9,047 nucleotides of DNA from Chloroflexota bacterium. Lineage in GTDB: Bacteria > Chloroflexota > Dehalococcoidia > SAR202 > UBA11138. The first letter of the stretch is position 1. The number at the start of each line of letters is the position of its first letter. The notes beneath the pieces were generated by a model. The model had not been told where the DNA came from and made no database searches. It worked only from the letters and a program-made list of their open reading frames with translations. The translations under genes and the position numbers were made by a program. Of the stretch, positions 1 to 7,456 are shown one piece after another. The stretch covers positions 11,563-20,609 of the forward strand of contig PAIW01000099.1 in assembly GCA_002710885.1 (NCBI GenBank), written 5' to 3'.

Positions 1-1668
1 CTCGTCCACGGTCTGGGATGGCATGGTCGGTTCGACGGCCAGCTGCCCGGGGTAGTAAGTGTGCGGGTAGAAGCTGTTGGTCACGCTCTGGCTGGCGAAA
101 CGAGGAGCCTCGACAGCCTCCTGAGGGTTCATGCCGAACACCAGCGTGTTCAGGATTAGCTCCATGTTGCCCTGCGCCTGATGGTCTCCTCCGGGACAGC
201 CGATGGTTGTGACCGGCACGCCGTCCTTGGTGACGATGTAGTTGACCAATGTCGTGCGAGGACGCTTCCCAGGCTCCAGTCGGTTGGGATGTCCGTCCTC
301 GAAGTTGAACATCTCGATGCGTGTGCTGAGGGCGCAGCCCAGGTCTTCGAAGAACACCGACTTGCCGAAGGAGCCTCCGCTCGGAGTGGCGCAGACCATA
401 TTGCCGTCGCGGTCTATGACGGACACGTGCGTGGTCCCTCCGTCGTCGCCTCCTCCGCCATCAGAGCCCGCGGCCTCGGGTGTATGCGCAGCCTGAGGAA
501 CCCCCGACAGCGTGGAGTATCGCCACGGGTTGCCAGCGGACGGAAGCCCTGGGCTGGCCTTGCCGGAGTCAATCAGGCTCGCACGTTCTTTGCCGTACTC
601 CTTGGACAGCAGGCCGTCCATCGGAATCGTGGCGAAGTTGGGGTCGCCGTAGTACGCCTGTCGGTCGGCCAGGGCCAGCTTCAGCGCTTCGGTGATCGTG
701 TGGATGTAGGCGGTGGAGTTGTGCCCCATCCCCTTCAGGTCAAAGTTCTCCAGGATGTTCAGCGCCTGCAATAGCACCGGAGCCTGGGTCCAGAAGGACT
801 GAGTGTGAATTTCGTGTCCCATGAACGATGTCTTGGCTGGGGTCTCGTACTCAACATGGTAGTTTGCCAGGTCTTCCATGTCCATGATTCCGCCGACGCT
901 CTGGCTGGCGTCGGAGATCATCTGAGCCACTTCGCCAGTGTAGAAGCTGTCACGAGCGGCCCGAACGCCGTTCAGGCGATGTCCCGCGGCAGCACTCTCG
1001 GCCTCAACGAGCTTCCTCAGGGTGCATCCCAGGGCTTTCTGCACCAGAAGGCTTCCTGACTGGGGTAGTTCGCGGTTGTGGTAGAACACGTCTGTGCCAC
1101 CTGGGGGATACTCGTCAAACTGGGGAATGGTCATTGGTGACTTGAGTCTGTCCAGCATGTAGTCGTAGTTGGGAATTCCGCGCTCGGCGTATTGGATGGA
1201 CGGCGCGAGAATCTCTCCGACGCTCTTGGTACCGTACCGCTCCAGCAAAGACAGATAGGCGTCGACAACGCCGGGCAGGGTAAAGGACAGGTGCGCCAGG
1301 GGGCCTGGGCCTGTGGGTATTTCGTCCTGACCCAGTGACTTGAAATACTCGACCGTAGCCTTGCGAGGCGCGGTCCCCTGACCGCTGAGCGATAGCAGGT
1401 CTCCGCTCTCGGAGTCATAGAGCATGAACACGCCTTCGGCGGCGAGCGAGTAGGCGGCAATCGGCTCGGTGACGGCAGCTGCGAATCCTGCTGCGACCAG
1501 AGCGTCGAAGGCGTTGCCTCCGGTCAACAGCATCCGCATGCCAGCCATTGAGGTCAGATAGTGGCCGCTGGAGATCACGCCCTGGGTGCCGTAAACCACA
1601 GGTCGGCCTATGGTCTGTTCAGTCAGGTTGCCTTGCTCCATTGCCGATGCGCTCTGAGAGCTTGTCAT
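1..1668 (-). CDS. ggt: Gamma-glutamyltranspeptidase-like Ntn hydrolase, 3' end cut by window edge
   Basis: The frame is open from the ATG at 1668 to position 1 (556 codons, no stop), so only the last few dozen residues are missing compared with usual GGTs of 530-590 aa. The start has a good Shine-Dalgarno (AAGGAG, about 6 nt upstream). Family marks: an N-terminal GGNAFDA segment (about residues 51-57); the autoprocessing site GGTTHVSVIDRDGN with candidate nucleophile Thr412; KRPRTTL in place of the oxyanion Ser pair; a CPGGD loop; and an EAVEAPRFASQ segment near the C end. Family members self-cleave before this Thr and hydrolyse or transfer gamma-glutamyl or related acyl groups. No clear signal peptide is seen, so it is probably cytoplasmic. 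Oddities: the Arg of the RExAP motif, which binds the glutamate carboxylate in E. coli GGT, is Gln97 here (QGTAP), and a Gly/Asp-rich run precedes the nucleophile. The substrate may therefore not be glutathione. Family assignment is firm; substrate is unknown. Confidence 0.93.
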   Translation of the reverse strand, partial: MTSSQSASAMEQGNLTEQTIGRPVVYGTQGVISSGHYLTSMAGMRMLLTGGNAFDALVAAGFAAAVTEPIAAYSLAAEGVFMLYDSESGDLLSLSGQGTAPRKATVEYFKSLGQDEIPTGPGPLAHLSFTLPGVVDAYLSLLERYGTKSVGEILAPSIQYAERGIPNYDYMLDRLKSPMTIPQFDEYPPGGTDVFYHNRELPQSGSLLVQKALGCTLRKLVEAESAAAGHRLNGVRAARDSFYTGEVAQMISDASQSVGGIMDMEDLANYHVEYETPAKTSFMGHEIHTQSFWTQAPVLLQALNILENFDLKGMGHNSTAYIHTITEALKLALADRQAYYGDPNFATIPMDGLLSKEYGKERASLIDSGKASPGLPSAGNPWRYSTLSGVPQAAHTPEAAGSDGGGGDDGGTTHVSVIDRDGNMVCATPSGGSFGKSVFFEDLGCALSTRIEMFNFEDGHPNRLEPGKRPRTTLVNYIVTKDGVPVTTIGCPGGDHQAQGNMELILNTLVFGMNPQEAVEAPRFASQSVTNSFYPHTYYPGQLAVEPTMPSQTVDE

Positions 1669-1722
1669 GTGGTCTCCTTACGAGGTTACTAGGTATCAGG
1701 AATCAGGTTGGATCGTGTTCCG

Positions 1723-1751
1723 GTTATACCTTAATTGGGTTAATTCGACAA
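1723..1751 (-). promoter_or_regulatory. Promoter of the GGT-like gene
   Basis: On the minus strand, TTGTCG (1751-1746) and TATAAC (1728-1723) are separated by exactly 17 nt, matching sigma-70-type -35 and -10 boxes at 4/6 and 5/6. The -35 lies immediately after the stop codon of the upstream SDR gene (1754-1756), so the GGT-like gene probably has its own transcript with a leader of about 48 nt. Confidence 0.6.
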
Positions 1752-1753
1752 GG

Positions 1754-2485
1754 TCACCCCTTCGTCCAACGGTGGGCCAGAGTGTTTGTGGGCTGCCATC
1801 CGAGAATTCGCTTGGCCTTCTCATTAGTGAATTTCTGATGGGGCATGTCGGCGAAGATAAAGAAGGTTTCGCACTTGGACGGCAATTCTTCCAGGTCGAT
1901 ACTCAAGGCCGGTCGGAACGCCTCCGCCGAGTCCTGCCACGTCACCGAGAAGGGCGTGACGTCCTGGCCGTCGGCTGAGTGGTCGTCAGGAAACCAGAAG
2001 TTGTAAAACAGCAGGGTTAGGACATGAACGTCGTGGTTCTCGGTGAAGATTCGGCACACTTCCTGTCCCAGCGATTTGGTGATGGCGTACAAAAGCGTGC
2101 CGGACTGCGGAGGAACGTCCGGGCCGATGAGATGGTCATTGTTCTCGTAGGTCGGCCCTGCAATGGTGAAGTGGGGGCCGGTGTTTATCACTCGCTTGAT
2201 GCCGTGATGAACGGCGGCGGCCATCGTGTTGTATGTCCCGCGGGCGTTGACATCGAAGGCAATCTGTCGGTGGGGCCTCAACACCGACAGATTGATCATC
2301 GTATCCATTCCCTCAGCGGCGGCGATTACGCCATCAAGGTCGCCAGCGTCCAACTTGAAATACTCGTGGGGAGTATCGGGCAGATCGTTGATGTCGGTCA
2401 GCCGCAATGTGTGACCGTCATTTTCGAGGGCTTTGATTACATGAGGCCCTAGTTGGCCGTTGGCTCCTAAAATCAGCACATTCAT
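1754..2485 (-). CDS. Extended SDR, NAD-dependent epimerase/dehydratase family
   Basis: A 243-aa protein with an N-terminal Rossmann fold: GANGQLG (residues 7-13) is the GxxGxxG nucleotide-binding motif. Asp31 at the end of the second strand favours NAD(H) over NADP(H). YAITK (Tyr133, Lys137) is the YxxxK catalytic pair, with Thr102 in VINTG a possible Ser/Thr partner. At 243 aa it is shorter than typical sugar-nucleotide epimerases (about 310-340), so the C-terminal substrate domain is reduced. The family oxidises, reduces or epimerises sugars, sugar acids or other hydroxy compounds; the substrate cannot be read from sequence. It lies 70 nt downstream of a degenerate paralogue and is probably cotranscribed with it. 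The Shine-Dalgarno is weak (AAGG, about 10 nt from the ATG). Both proteins begin with a similar strand and end the second strand with RLTD, so they are likely an old tandem duplication. Confidence 0.88.
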   Translation of the reverse strand: MNVLILGANGQLGPHVIKALENDGHTLRLTDINDLPDTPHEYFKLDAGDLDGVIAAAEGMDTMINLSVLRPHRQIAFDVNARGTYNTMAAAVHHGIKRVINTGPHFTIAGPTYENNDHLIGPDVPPQSGTLLYAITKSLGQEVCRIFTENHDVHVLTLLFYNFWFPDDHSADGQDVTPFSVTWQDSAEAFRPALSIDLEELPSKCETFFIFADMPHQKFTNEKAKRILGWQPTNTLAHRWTKG

Positions 2486-2555
2486 TTATTTATTGCCTTG
2501 TGGTGTCGACGACGATCGGCCTCCAATCGAGATGCGTGACGGTGAAGATACATAG

Positions 2556-3248
2556 TCATCGCGGGGAAGGCTGGTAGCCCAGACCCTGCTCTGCAGCGGT
2601 GGTCAGGAACCTAGCATCCGGCACGGCAGATTGGATGTGGAACACATTCCAGTTGGAGGACGAGCCTGCGTAACCATCGGAGACCTCGGCGATCAGGGCT
2701 TTCTGAACCGCCTGAACTGCGTCTTCGGGATACAGAGCCGACAACGAAACTTCTCCGTCGTCCCAGACTAGTTCTCCTAACCGCAGCGAAATCACGTCGA
2801 TCTTGTTCTCGCGTGCGAACTCTCGACATACGAACTCGCCCAGGTGGTACCCGAGATCGGAGGTTTCGGTTGTTGGCGCTGGTTTCCAGCGTTCGGTAAC
2901 GGCGTATGATTCATCATGCCTGCCCATAACGCTCAGAGAGTTCAGATATATAAGTCGGGGAATCTTCTCCTCTGACGCGGCCCACAACAGGTTGTACGTG
3001 CATCTCATTGCACCGTCCAACTGGCCGGACACACTGAGAGATGAGTCCAATTCGCCGAAGTGAACTATCACGTCGATGCCTCGAACAAGTTCGTTTGTGG
3101 CCTCATCATGGTTCAAGTCGCAGAGGGTGAACCTCTGTGCTCCGGGCGCGTCTTTGCGGTCGGTGAGTCGGACGTCGTGTTCAGCGTTCAACTCGGCCGC
3201 CAAATGCCGGGCCAGTCTTGTGGACGCTGATGTTATGAGAATGTTCAT
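2556..3248 (-). CDS. Degenerate SDR-fold paralogue lacking cofactor and catalytic motifs
   Basis: A 230-aa protein that aligns along its length with extended SDRs: MNILI first strand, RLTD ending the second strand, a VIVHFGE segment, IPRLIYLNSLSVMG with Ser104 in the Ser/Thr position, and a REFARENKIDVISLRLGE segment. The glycine-rich loop GxxGxxG reads S7-x-x-T10-x-x-A13, so all three glycines are replaced. At the active site the YxxxKxxxE pattern reads S130-x-x-x-Y134-x-x-x-E138, so catalytic Tyr and Lys are both lost. The frame is nevertheless open and follows a good promoter, so this is more likely a non-catalytic partner or a recently inactivated gene than an active enzyme. It is first in an apparent two-gene unit with the intact SDR. 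No clear Shine-Dalgarno precedes the ATG. SDR fold is confident; role is unknown. Confidence 0.8.
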   Translation of the reverse strand: MNILITSASTRLARHLAAELNAEHDVRLTDRKDAPGAQRFTLCDLNHDEATNELVRGIDVIVHFGELDSSLSVSGQLDGAMRCTYNLLWAASEEKIPRLIYLNSLSVMGRHDESYAVTERWKPAPTTETSDLGYHLGEFVCREFARENKIDVISLRLGELVWDDGEVSLSALYPEDAVQAVQKALIAEVSDGYAGSSSNWNVFHIQSAVPDARFLTTAAEQGLGYQPSPR

Positions 3249-3302
3249 GTATTGTTGCTTGGTGACTCGAATTTTGTTTCACGATTCTTGAACTCAGAGG
3301 CT

Positions 3303-3331
3303 ATATTAACCTTGAACCGGATAGTTATCAA
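3303..3331 (-). promoter_or_regulatory. Promoter of the two-gene SDR unit
   Basis: On the minus strand TTGATA (3331-3326) and TAATAT (3308-3303) are 17 nt apart, matching the -35 and -10 consensus at 5/6 and 4/6. Transcription would start near 3296, about 48 nt before the ATG at 3248. The heptamer GTTCAAG occurs twice in direct orientation (3317-3311 and 3293-3287), on either side of the -10 box, and could be a regulator site. Confidence 0.55.
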
Positions 3332-3407
3332 TCATGCCGGACAGTGAACAATGCGCGGCGTGCATCGGCAACTATGAGGGGCGCATGAGTTTGCTGTGTG
3401 GGGCCGA

Positions 3408-4185
3408 TCAGACCGGCGCGATTATGAAGTCGTCCTGAACCTCATATTTCGGTTCATCACCTATACCAGTCATCGCTTCGATAAGCTCCAACAGATGCTC
3501 ACAAGTCAGCTGTAACTTGCGCTTGTTGGTATGAGAAGGTGAATGAATCTCGAAGTCAACGGCCGGCTGGTCCGTCATTTCTATATGGGTTCCCAGGATC
3601 CAAGTGACCTGTCTGTTGGAAGTGAATTCAACCAGACTTCGGATGCTTCACCGAAACGCCACAAAGTCGCGTACGTACAACCTCCCAGGGTGCACCGCAC
3701 CGGTAATCAGCAATCTGGCCCGGGCGTCATAGATGGCGATGCTGGCCGGTTCATGGCCGGGAATGGGACTATGTCGATGCCCCGGGTGCCTAATTCAAAG
3801 AGTGAACCCTCAATGGGCCAGTTTTCGATTTCAAAGAAATCTTCCACTTCTTTCGGTTCGTGCCCGACGACCACAGTGTTAGGCCGATTGACAAACTGAT
3901 GGTCGCCTGCAATGTAGTCTCCGTGAGCATCTGTGTGAGCTACCCGGTCACTTCGTCAACGGTTTCTCGTAAACGTACCGCGCCGCTGGCGCCAGTGTCT
4001 ATCAAGACGACTCTTTCTGCGCTCCTAAATAGACACATGAAAGGAGTATCCCAGTTCGCCAGAGTCGACCCTCGCAATATCCACGTCCCTTCAGCGAACT
4101 GATGAACTTGGATTGACGGCTCAGCTGGATTTGTGCCATCAATTCAATGTTCCGGGAAAGACCCTCCGTCGGGTTGACCACTCAT
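3408..4185 (-). pseudogene. Decayed metallo-beta-lactamase-fold hydrolase
   Basis: Read on the minus strand, three frames together give one MBL-fold protein of roughly 260 aa. The ATG at 4185 has a strong GGAGG (4198-4194). After 13 residues a TGA (4146-4144) stands where the alignment suggests a Trp. The same frame then gives VVLIDTGAS and ends at TAG 3942-3940. A second frame gives VAHTDAHGDYIAGD. Near 3758 one base is missing, and the third frame continues with PGHEPASIAIYD, GRLYVRDFVAF, an in-frame TGA (3650-3648), VTWILGTHIEMT, LLELIEAM, and a final TGA at 3410-3408. Zinc ligands are also gone: the expected HxHxDH reads DAHGDY, and the Asp expected after ITG is Ala. Stops, frame breaks and lost ligands together point to real decay rather than a sequencing error. 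It follows the aldo/keto reductase by 41 nt, so it was probably the second gene of that operon. The intact MBL gene at 7510 belongs to a different subfamily. Confidence 0.88.
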
Positions 4186-4226
4186 AGGGGGATCCTCCGA
4201 GGTTATTGAACCGGACTGCTGACTTC

Positions 4227-5138
4227 TCACCGATCCACCACGATACCGCCCAGGATGTCGTCGATCTCCGCAAGGTCCGAACCCGAGAGTTTCCAATCGG
4301 CAGCCTTCGCGTTGTGGATTACCTGCTCCACTGACTTTGCGCCGACGATGGGCGACGTGATCGACGGTTGGGCAAGGGCCCACGCGATGGCTAACTGAAT
4401 CATATCTCTGCCATGGTCTTGAGACCACAATGCCAGTTTCGATGTGACTTCGATGACGCGCTTCATGCCATCTCGGGTGAAGCTGGCAAACTCACTGCGT
4501 TCGTCGTCGGCGTCGAAGGTGTGACCCGGCTGGTAACGACCCGACAGATGCCCTTTTGCCAGCACCGAATGGGGAATCACGCCAATGCCATTCGCCAAGC
4601 ATACTGGCAATATCGACTCCTCGGCCTCGCGATTCAGCATGTTGTATAGAGGCTGGGAACTGTGGATGGAGCCATACTTAATGACCTCTGCTGTCTGTTC
4701 CGCAGAGTAGTTGGATATGCCAATGTAGCGTATCTTCCCTTGGTCTCGCAGTCTCGAAAGCACGTCCATCGTCTCGTCTATGGGCCACTGAGGCTGGGGG
4801 CTGTGGAGTTGGTAGAGGTCCATGTAGTCGGTTCCCAACGCCTGGAAGCTGGCATCGAGGGCCTGTTCGATATGCTCGCGCGAGTGATCTTTTCCAGAAA
4901 CTTTTGTCGCCAGGAACACTTGGTCTCGCTTTCCTGAAATGGCCTTTCCGATAAGGCGTTCACTGGCAACATAGCTCTCGGCGGTGTCGATGAACGTCAT
5001 CCCAACCTCTACGGCAGCCTCCACTGCCTCAATGGCCTGCTGGTCCTCCACCGTGCCCATGCCTCCGCCGATGGGCCATGCTCCAAAGCATATGCACGAG
5101 ACCTGCGGGCCGTCTGTCCCTAGCTGTCTTGTCTCCAT
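4227..5138 (-). CDS. Aldo/keto reductase
   Basis: A 303-aa protein from the ATG at 5138, which is preceded by GAGAGGT about 7 nt upstream. An ATG at 5186 would add 16 residues that do not resemble the family, so 5138 is preferred. METRQLG is a typical AKR start. The catalytic tetrad is complete: Asp51 and Tyr56 (FIDTAESY), Lys79 (LATKV) and His112 (LYQLHSP). IGISNYS (139-145) and the C-terminal PIVGAKS (263-269), which contacts the NADP phosphate region, are also present. The family reduces aldehydes and ketones or oxidises alcohols with NADP(H) in the cytoplasm as a TIM barrel. Length matches the family norm. It heads a leftward unit whose second gene is the MBL pseudogene and is divergent from the RraA-like gene, so the two may be co-regulated. 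Specific substrate is not determinable. Confidence 0.92.
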   Translation of the reverse strand: METRQLGTDGPQVSCICFGAWPIGGGMGTVEDQQAIEAVEAAVEVGMTFIDTAESYVASERLIGKAISGKRDQVFLATKVSGKDHSREHIEQALDASFQALGTDYMDLYQLHSPQPQWPIDETMDVLSRLRDQGKIRYIGISNYSAEQTAEVIKYGSIHSSQPLYNMLNREAEESILPVCLANGIGVIPHSVLAKGHLSGRYQPGHTFDADDERSEFASFTRDGMKRVIEVTSKLALWSQDHGRDMIQLAIAWALAQPSITSPIVGAKSVEQVIHNAKAADWKLSGSDLAEIDDILGGIVVDR

Positions 5139-5180
5139 CACTTGACCTCTCGATGTGTAGTCGGGTCGGAGTGTATCACC

Positions 5181-5208
5181 ACACAAGCGTTATAGGGTTC
5201 GCCTGTGT
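5181..5208. promoter_or_regulatory. Imperfect palindrome around the aldo/keto reductase -10 box
   Basis: ACACAAGC (5181-5188) and GCCTGTGT (5201-5208) form an inverted repeat matching at 7 of 8 positions with a 12-nt spacer. The spacer contains GTTATA (5189-5194), which is TATAAC on the minus strand, a 5/6 match to a -10 box for the aldo/keto reductase; no good -35 was found at 16-18 nt. A perfect 8-nt palindrome GTTGCAAC (5207-5214) overlaps the right edge. The arrangement fits a repressor operator in a divergent control region, but this is inference from symmetry and position. Confidence 0.35.
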
Positions 5209-5241
5209 TGCAACGCCATGATACCCTGTGCCGAGCATAAT
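5208..5241 (+). promoter_or_regulatory. Weak candidate promoter for the RraA-like/MFS unit
   Basis: CATAAT (5236-5241) is a 5/6 match to a -10 box. The only good -35-like hexamer, TTGCAA (5208-5213), is 22 nt upstream, too far for standard sigma-70. A similar pair (TTGAAA and TACAAT, 23 nt apart, also followed by AC) lies before the MBL gene at 7510. Either an activator compensates for the spacing or only the -10 is real. Confidence 0.2.
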
Positions 5242-5293
5242 ACAGGACTTGCTCGACAGTCCCGGTATCCAGAAAACACAGGAGAAATCAGCC

Positions 5294-6103
5294 ATGAGAC
5301 TCGGCTCTCCAGAAGATGTTATAGCCCTGACGCCCCAGAACCCGTATGACCGAACCGAGGACGGCCGGCCCCGAGTCGTGGACGACATTCTCAAGCGTAT
5401 GGAACTGGTGACGCTGGAAGAAGCGTGGGGCGTACTGCGAAGGAACGGCTACCACTGGCAGTTCGAGGGCGACTGGGTGAACATGCACCCGGACCGCGCG
5501 ATGGTTGGCCGGGTCATCACCGCCGTGTTCACGCCTGTTAGACCCGATCTCAACGACGTGGTGAACGCCACAGGCGAGGCCGAAGACCGCCACGGCTCGC
5601 AGAACAACTGGGTTATCCACACTGTGGGCGAGGGTGATGTGATCGTGGCAGATCTGTTTGGCAAGCTGAGAGACGGGACGTTCGTAGGCGACAATCTGTC
5701 GAACGCCATCCAGGGCGCAGGAGGACGAGGCCTCGTGGTCAACGGCGGAGTTCGCGACACAGCCCGAATCTTTGAACTTGACGACTTCAACGTGTATTGC
5801 AGGGGGTACGACCCCACCGCCATCCGCGACATGACCCTCATAAGCCTCAACGGCCCTGCCCGTATGGGCCAGGCCACCGCTATGCCCGGAGACATCGTCC
5901 TGGGAGCGCGAGGCGGCATAATCTTCATTCCTCCGCATCTGGCCGAAGAGGTTGTGGTGTCCTCGGAGAACGTCCGCCTTCGGGACGTGTTCGGCCACCA
6001 GAGCCTGCGGGAGGGCAAATACAACTCCGGCGAGATCGACATGCAATGGTCACCCCAAATCGAAGAAGACTTCGAGAACTGGAAGCGCGAGCGCGGCGAG
6101 TAG
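5294..6103 (+). CDS. RraA-like family protein (HMG/CHA aldolase-type fold)
   Basis: A 269-aa protein from the ATG at 5294, preceded by AGGAG with 9 nt spacing. An upstream ATG at 5228 in the same frame lacks such a site and would add 22 unrelated residues. The core resembles the RraA / 4-hydroxy-4-methyl-2-oxoglutarate aldolase family: GDVIVADLFG (114-123), GDN (132-134), GAGGRGLVVNGGVRD (141-155) with the Arg154-Asp155 pair that in the aldolases binds substrate carboxylate and helps position the metal, and PGDIVLGARGGIIFIP (198-213). It is longer than RraA itself (about 160 aa), with extra N-terminal (about 60 residues) and C-terminal segments. The family holds class II pyruvate aldolases and oxaloacetate decarboxylases as well as the RNase E inhibitor RraA; the neighbouring carrier favours a catabolic role. 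Old annotations call this family dimethylmenaquinone methyltransferase, for which nothing here argues. Stop TAG at 6101-6103. Confidence 0.85.
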   Translation: MRLGSPEDVIALTPQNPYDRTEDGRPRVVDDILKRMELVTLEEAWGVLRRNGYHWQFEGDWVNMHPDRAMVGRVITAVFTPVRPDLNDVVNATGEAEDRHGSQNNWVIHTVGEGDVIVADLFGKLRDGTFVGDNLSNAIQGAGGRGLVVNGGVRDTARIFELDDFNVYCRGYDPTAIRDMTLISLNGPARMGQATAMPGDIVLGARGGIIFIPPHLAEEVVVSSENVRLRDVFGHQSLREGKYNSGEIDMQWSPQIEEDFENWKRERGE

Positions 6104-6138
6104 CCATTGTCCGGCCTGATAGATTCGGTCTCCAGACT

Positions 6139-7392
6139 ATGAAACCCTCGATGACCCGACTTTACTACGGCTGGTGGATAGTCGGAGGCGCGATACTGTG
6201 CCAGTTCGCCTTCATGAGCGTGAGCCAGGCCATTGTTGGCGTATTCATGAGGCCGGTCATTGATGACCTAGGTTGGAAGGTCTGGCAGTTCACTTTGGGA
6301 TCATCACTCGCCGTGGGCGCGGGCGCGATGACCGGCATTATCGCAGGCAACATCGTTGACTCAAAAGGTCCCCGCCCGCTGATGCTGGTCGGAGCAGTCG
6401 TGAGCGCGGCATGTTTGCTTCTGTTGGGGCGCCAGTCTAGTCTCGTCGTGTTTCTGGCCATTTACGTTGCCGCCGGATTGGTCGGCTGGAACTTGTTTAG
6501 CCCGCTTGTGGTCAATGCCACGCTGAGCAAATGGTTCATCCGAAGGCGCGGATGGGCGTTGGCGATAGGCTCTATCGGAATCTCGATGGCAGGTTTGATC
6601 GCCCCATTTGTGATGACCACTATCGTAGACAGTTACGGTTGGCGAACTGGGTATAGCGTCCTAGCGGTTTTCGTTCTCATCGCGGTAATCCCCACCGCTT
6701 TTGTTATGCGTAGAACCCCTGAGGACTATGGGCTGTCGCCAGATGGCGACGCTGAAGTGTCTTCATCTAACGTGGGCGCTGTGTCTGTAGCAGCAGAGGC
6801 GCGTTCCTTCACCAGAGCCGAAGCAGTCCGCACCAGGGGGTTCTGGCTTCTGATCGTCGGATTCGGTTTGAACCAGACGGCCCTAACATCGGTGCTAGTG
6901 CACGCCATACCCTTTGCCACAGATGTCGGATTCTCCAGAAGCATGGCCGCGACAGCCCTGGCGGTTAACGGGTTCGGAAACCTGGCTTCCAAAGTTGTCT
7001 GGGGATATGGCCTTCAGCGAGTCGAACCTCGATTGCTGGTGATGGCAGCTTATTCGCTTTCAGCCACAGGCGTCGTGCTGATGCTGATCGCCGCGACGAC
7101 GGGACAGGCGTCAGTCTGGTTAGCAGGTTTCCTGCTCTACGGATTCGGTTTTGGCGGCACGATTCCCCTGAGCGAGTTCCTGTGGGCCAAATACTTCGGC
7201 AGATCGCACATCGGCGCAATCCGAGGCGTGGGCTACCCGATAACGATCGTTGGAACCGGTCTCGGTCCTGTTCTGATCGGGTACTGGTCCGACGTATCCC
7301 TGACCTACCAACCAGCCTTCATCGCCATAATATGCGCGTATCTCGTAGGTGCGGTGACTGTCTGGGTTTCAAGAGAACCCAGTCCACGTTAG
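6139..7392 (+). CDS. MFS transporter, OFA/monocarboxylate-carrier type
   Basis: A 417-aa integral membrane protein with about twelve hydrophobic helices (roughly residues 11-30, 51-72, 82-98, 102-125, 138-160, 170-190, 235-257, 268-290, 299-319, 325-345, 358-382, 390-410). A polar central loop (about 191-232) joins the two six-helix halves. The opening YYGWWIVGG is typical of oxalate/formate antiporter-like and monocarboxylate carriers, and GNIVDSKGPR (70-79) is the MFS loop 2-3 motif. The frame stays open far upstream inside the RraA-like gene, so the start must be judged: ATG 6139 is chosen, ATG 6151 is nearly as good, and neither has a clear Shine-Dalgarno. The gene is 35 nt behind the RraA-like gene and is probably cotranscribed. 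A carrier for a small organic acid processed by its neighbour is the simplest reading; the substrate is inferred only. Confidence 0.9.
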   Translation: MKPSMTRLYYGWWIVGGAILCQFAFMSVSQAIVGVFMRPVIDDLGWKVWQFTLGSSLAVGAGAMTGIIAGNIVDSKGPRPLMLVGAVVSAACLLLLGRQSSLVVFLAIYVAAGLVGWNLFSPLVVNATLSKWFIRRRGWALAIGSIGISMAGLIAPFVMTTIVDSYGWRTGYSVLAVFVLIAVIPTAFVMRRTPEDYGLSPDGDAEVSSSNVGAVSVAAEARSFTRAEAVRTRGFWLLIVGFGLNQTALTSVLVHAIPFATDVGFSRSMAATALAVNGFGNLASKVVWGYGLQRVEPRLLVMAAYSLSATGVVLMLIAATTGQASVWLAGFLLYGFGFGGTIPLSEFLWAKYFGRSHIGAIRGVGYPITIVGTGLGPVLIGYWSDVSLTYQPAFIAIICAYLVGAVTVWVSREPSPR

Positions 7393-7429
7393 AGATCGGA
7401 TTCTGTGCATATCAATCTCTCGTGGTTTT
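7385..7429 (+). terminator. Possible Rho-independent terminator after the MFS gene
   Basis: CACG-tt-AGAGAT (7385-7396) can pair with ATCTCT-CGTG (7415-7424), giving a 10-bp stem with a 2-nt bulge and an 18-nt loop, followed by GTTTT (7425-7429). The stem overlaps the MFS stop codon (7390-7392). The loop is large and the T run short, so termination may be partial. Confidence 0.35.
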
Positions 7430-7456
7430 GAAATGGGAACCATGTCCGGGCTGATG

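Noticed and set aside
181..774. Plus-strand open frame of 197 aa
   Set aside because: It lies wholly antisense to the GGT-like gene, whose catalytic motifs read through this stretch; the protein has no family resemblance.
3543..4102. Two plus-strand frames (118 and 80 aa) in the gap between the SDR and aldo/keto reductase genes
   Set aside because: The minus strand of the same stretch gives recognisable MBL-fold segments in three frames, so the plus-strand frames are shadows of the pseudogene.
4144..4428. Minus-strand frame of 94 aa ending at 4144
   Set aside because: Its last 13 residues are the true start of the MBL pseudogene from the ATG at 4185; the rest is an out-of-frame overlap with the aldo/keto reductase.
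5288..6046. Long minus-strand open frame (252 aa) opposite the RraA-like gene
   Set aside because: It is the antisense shadow of a gene with clear family motifs and has no recognisable domain or ribosome binding site.
5797..6138. N-terminal extension of the MFS frame by 114 residues
   Set aside because: It overlaps the RraA-like gene out of frame and has random-looking, Arg-rich composition; the family start YYGWW lies just after the ATG at 6139.
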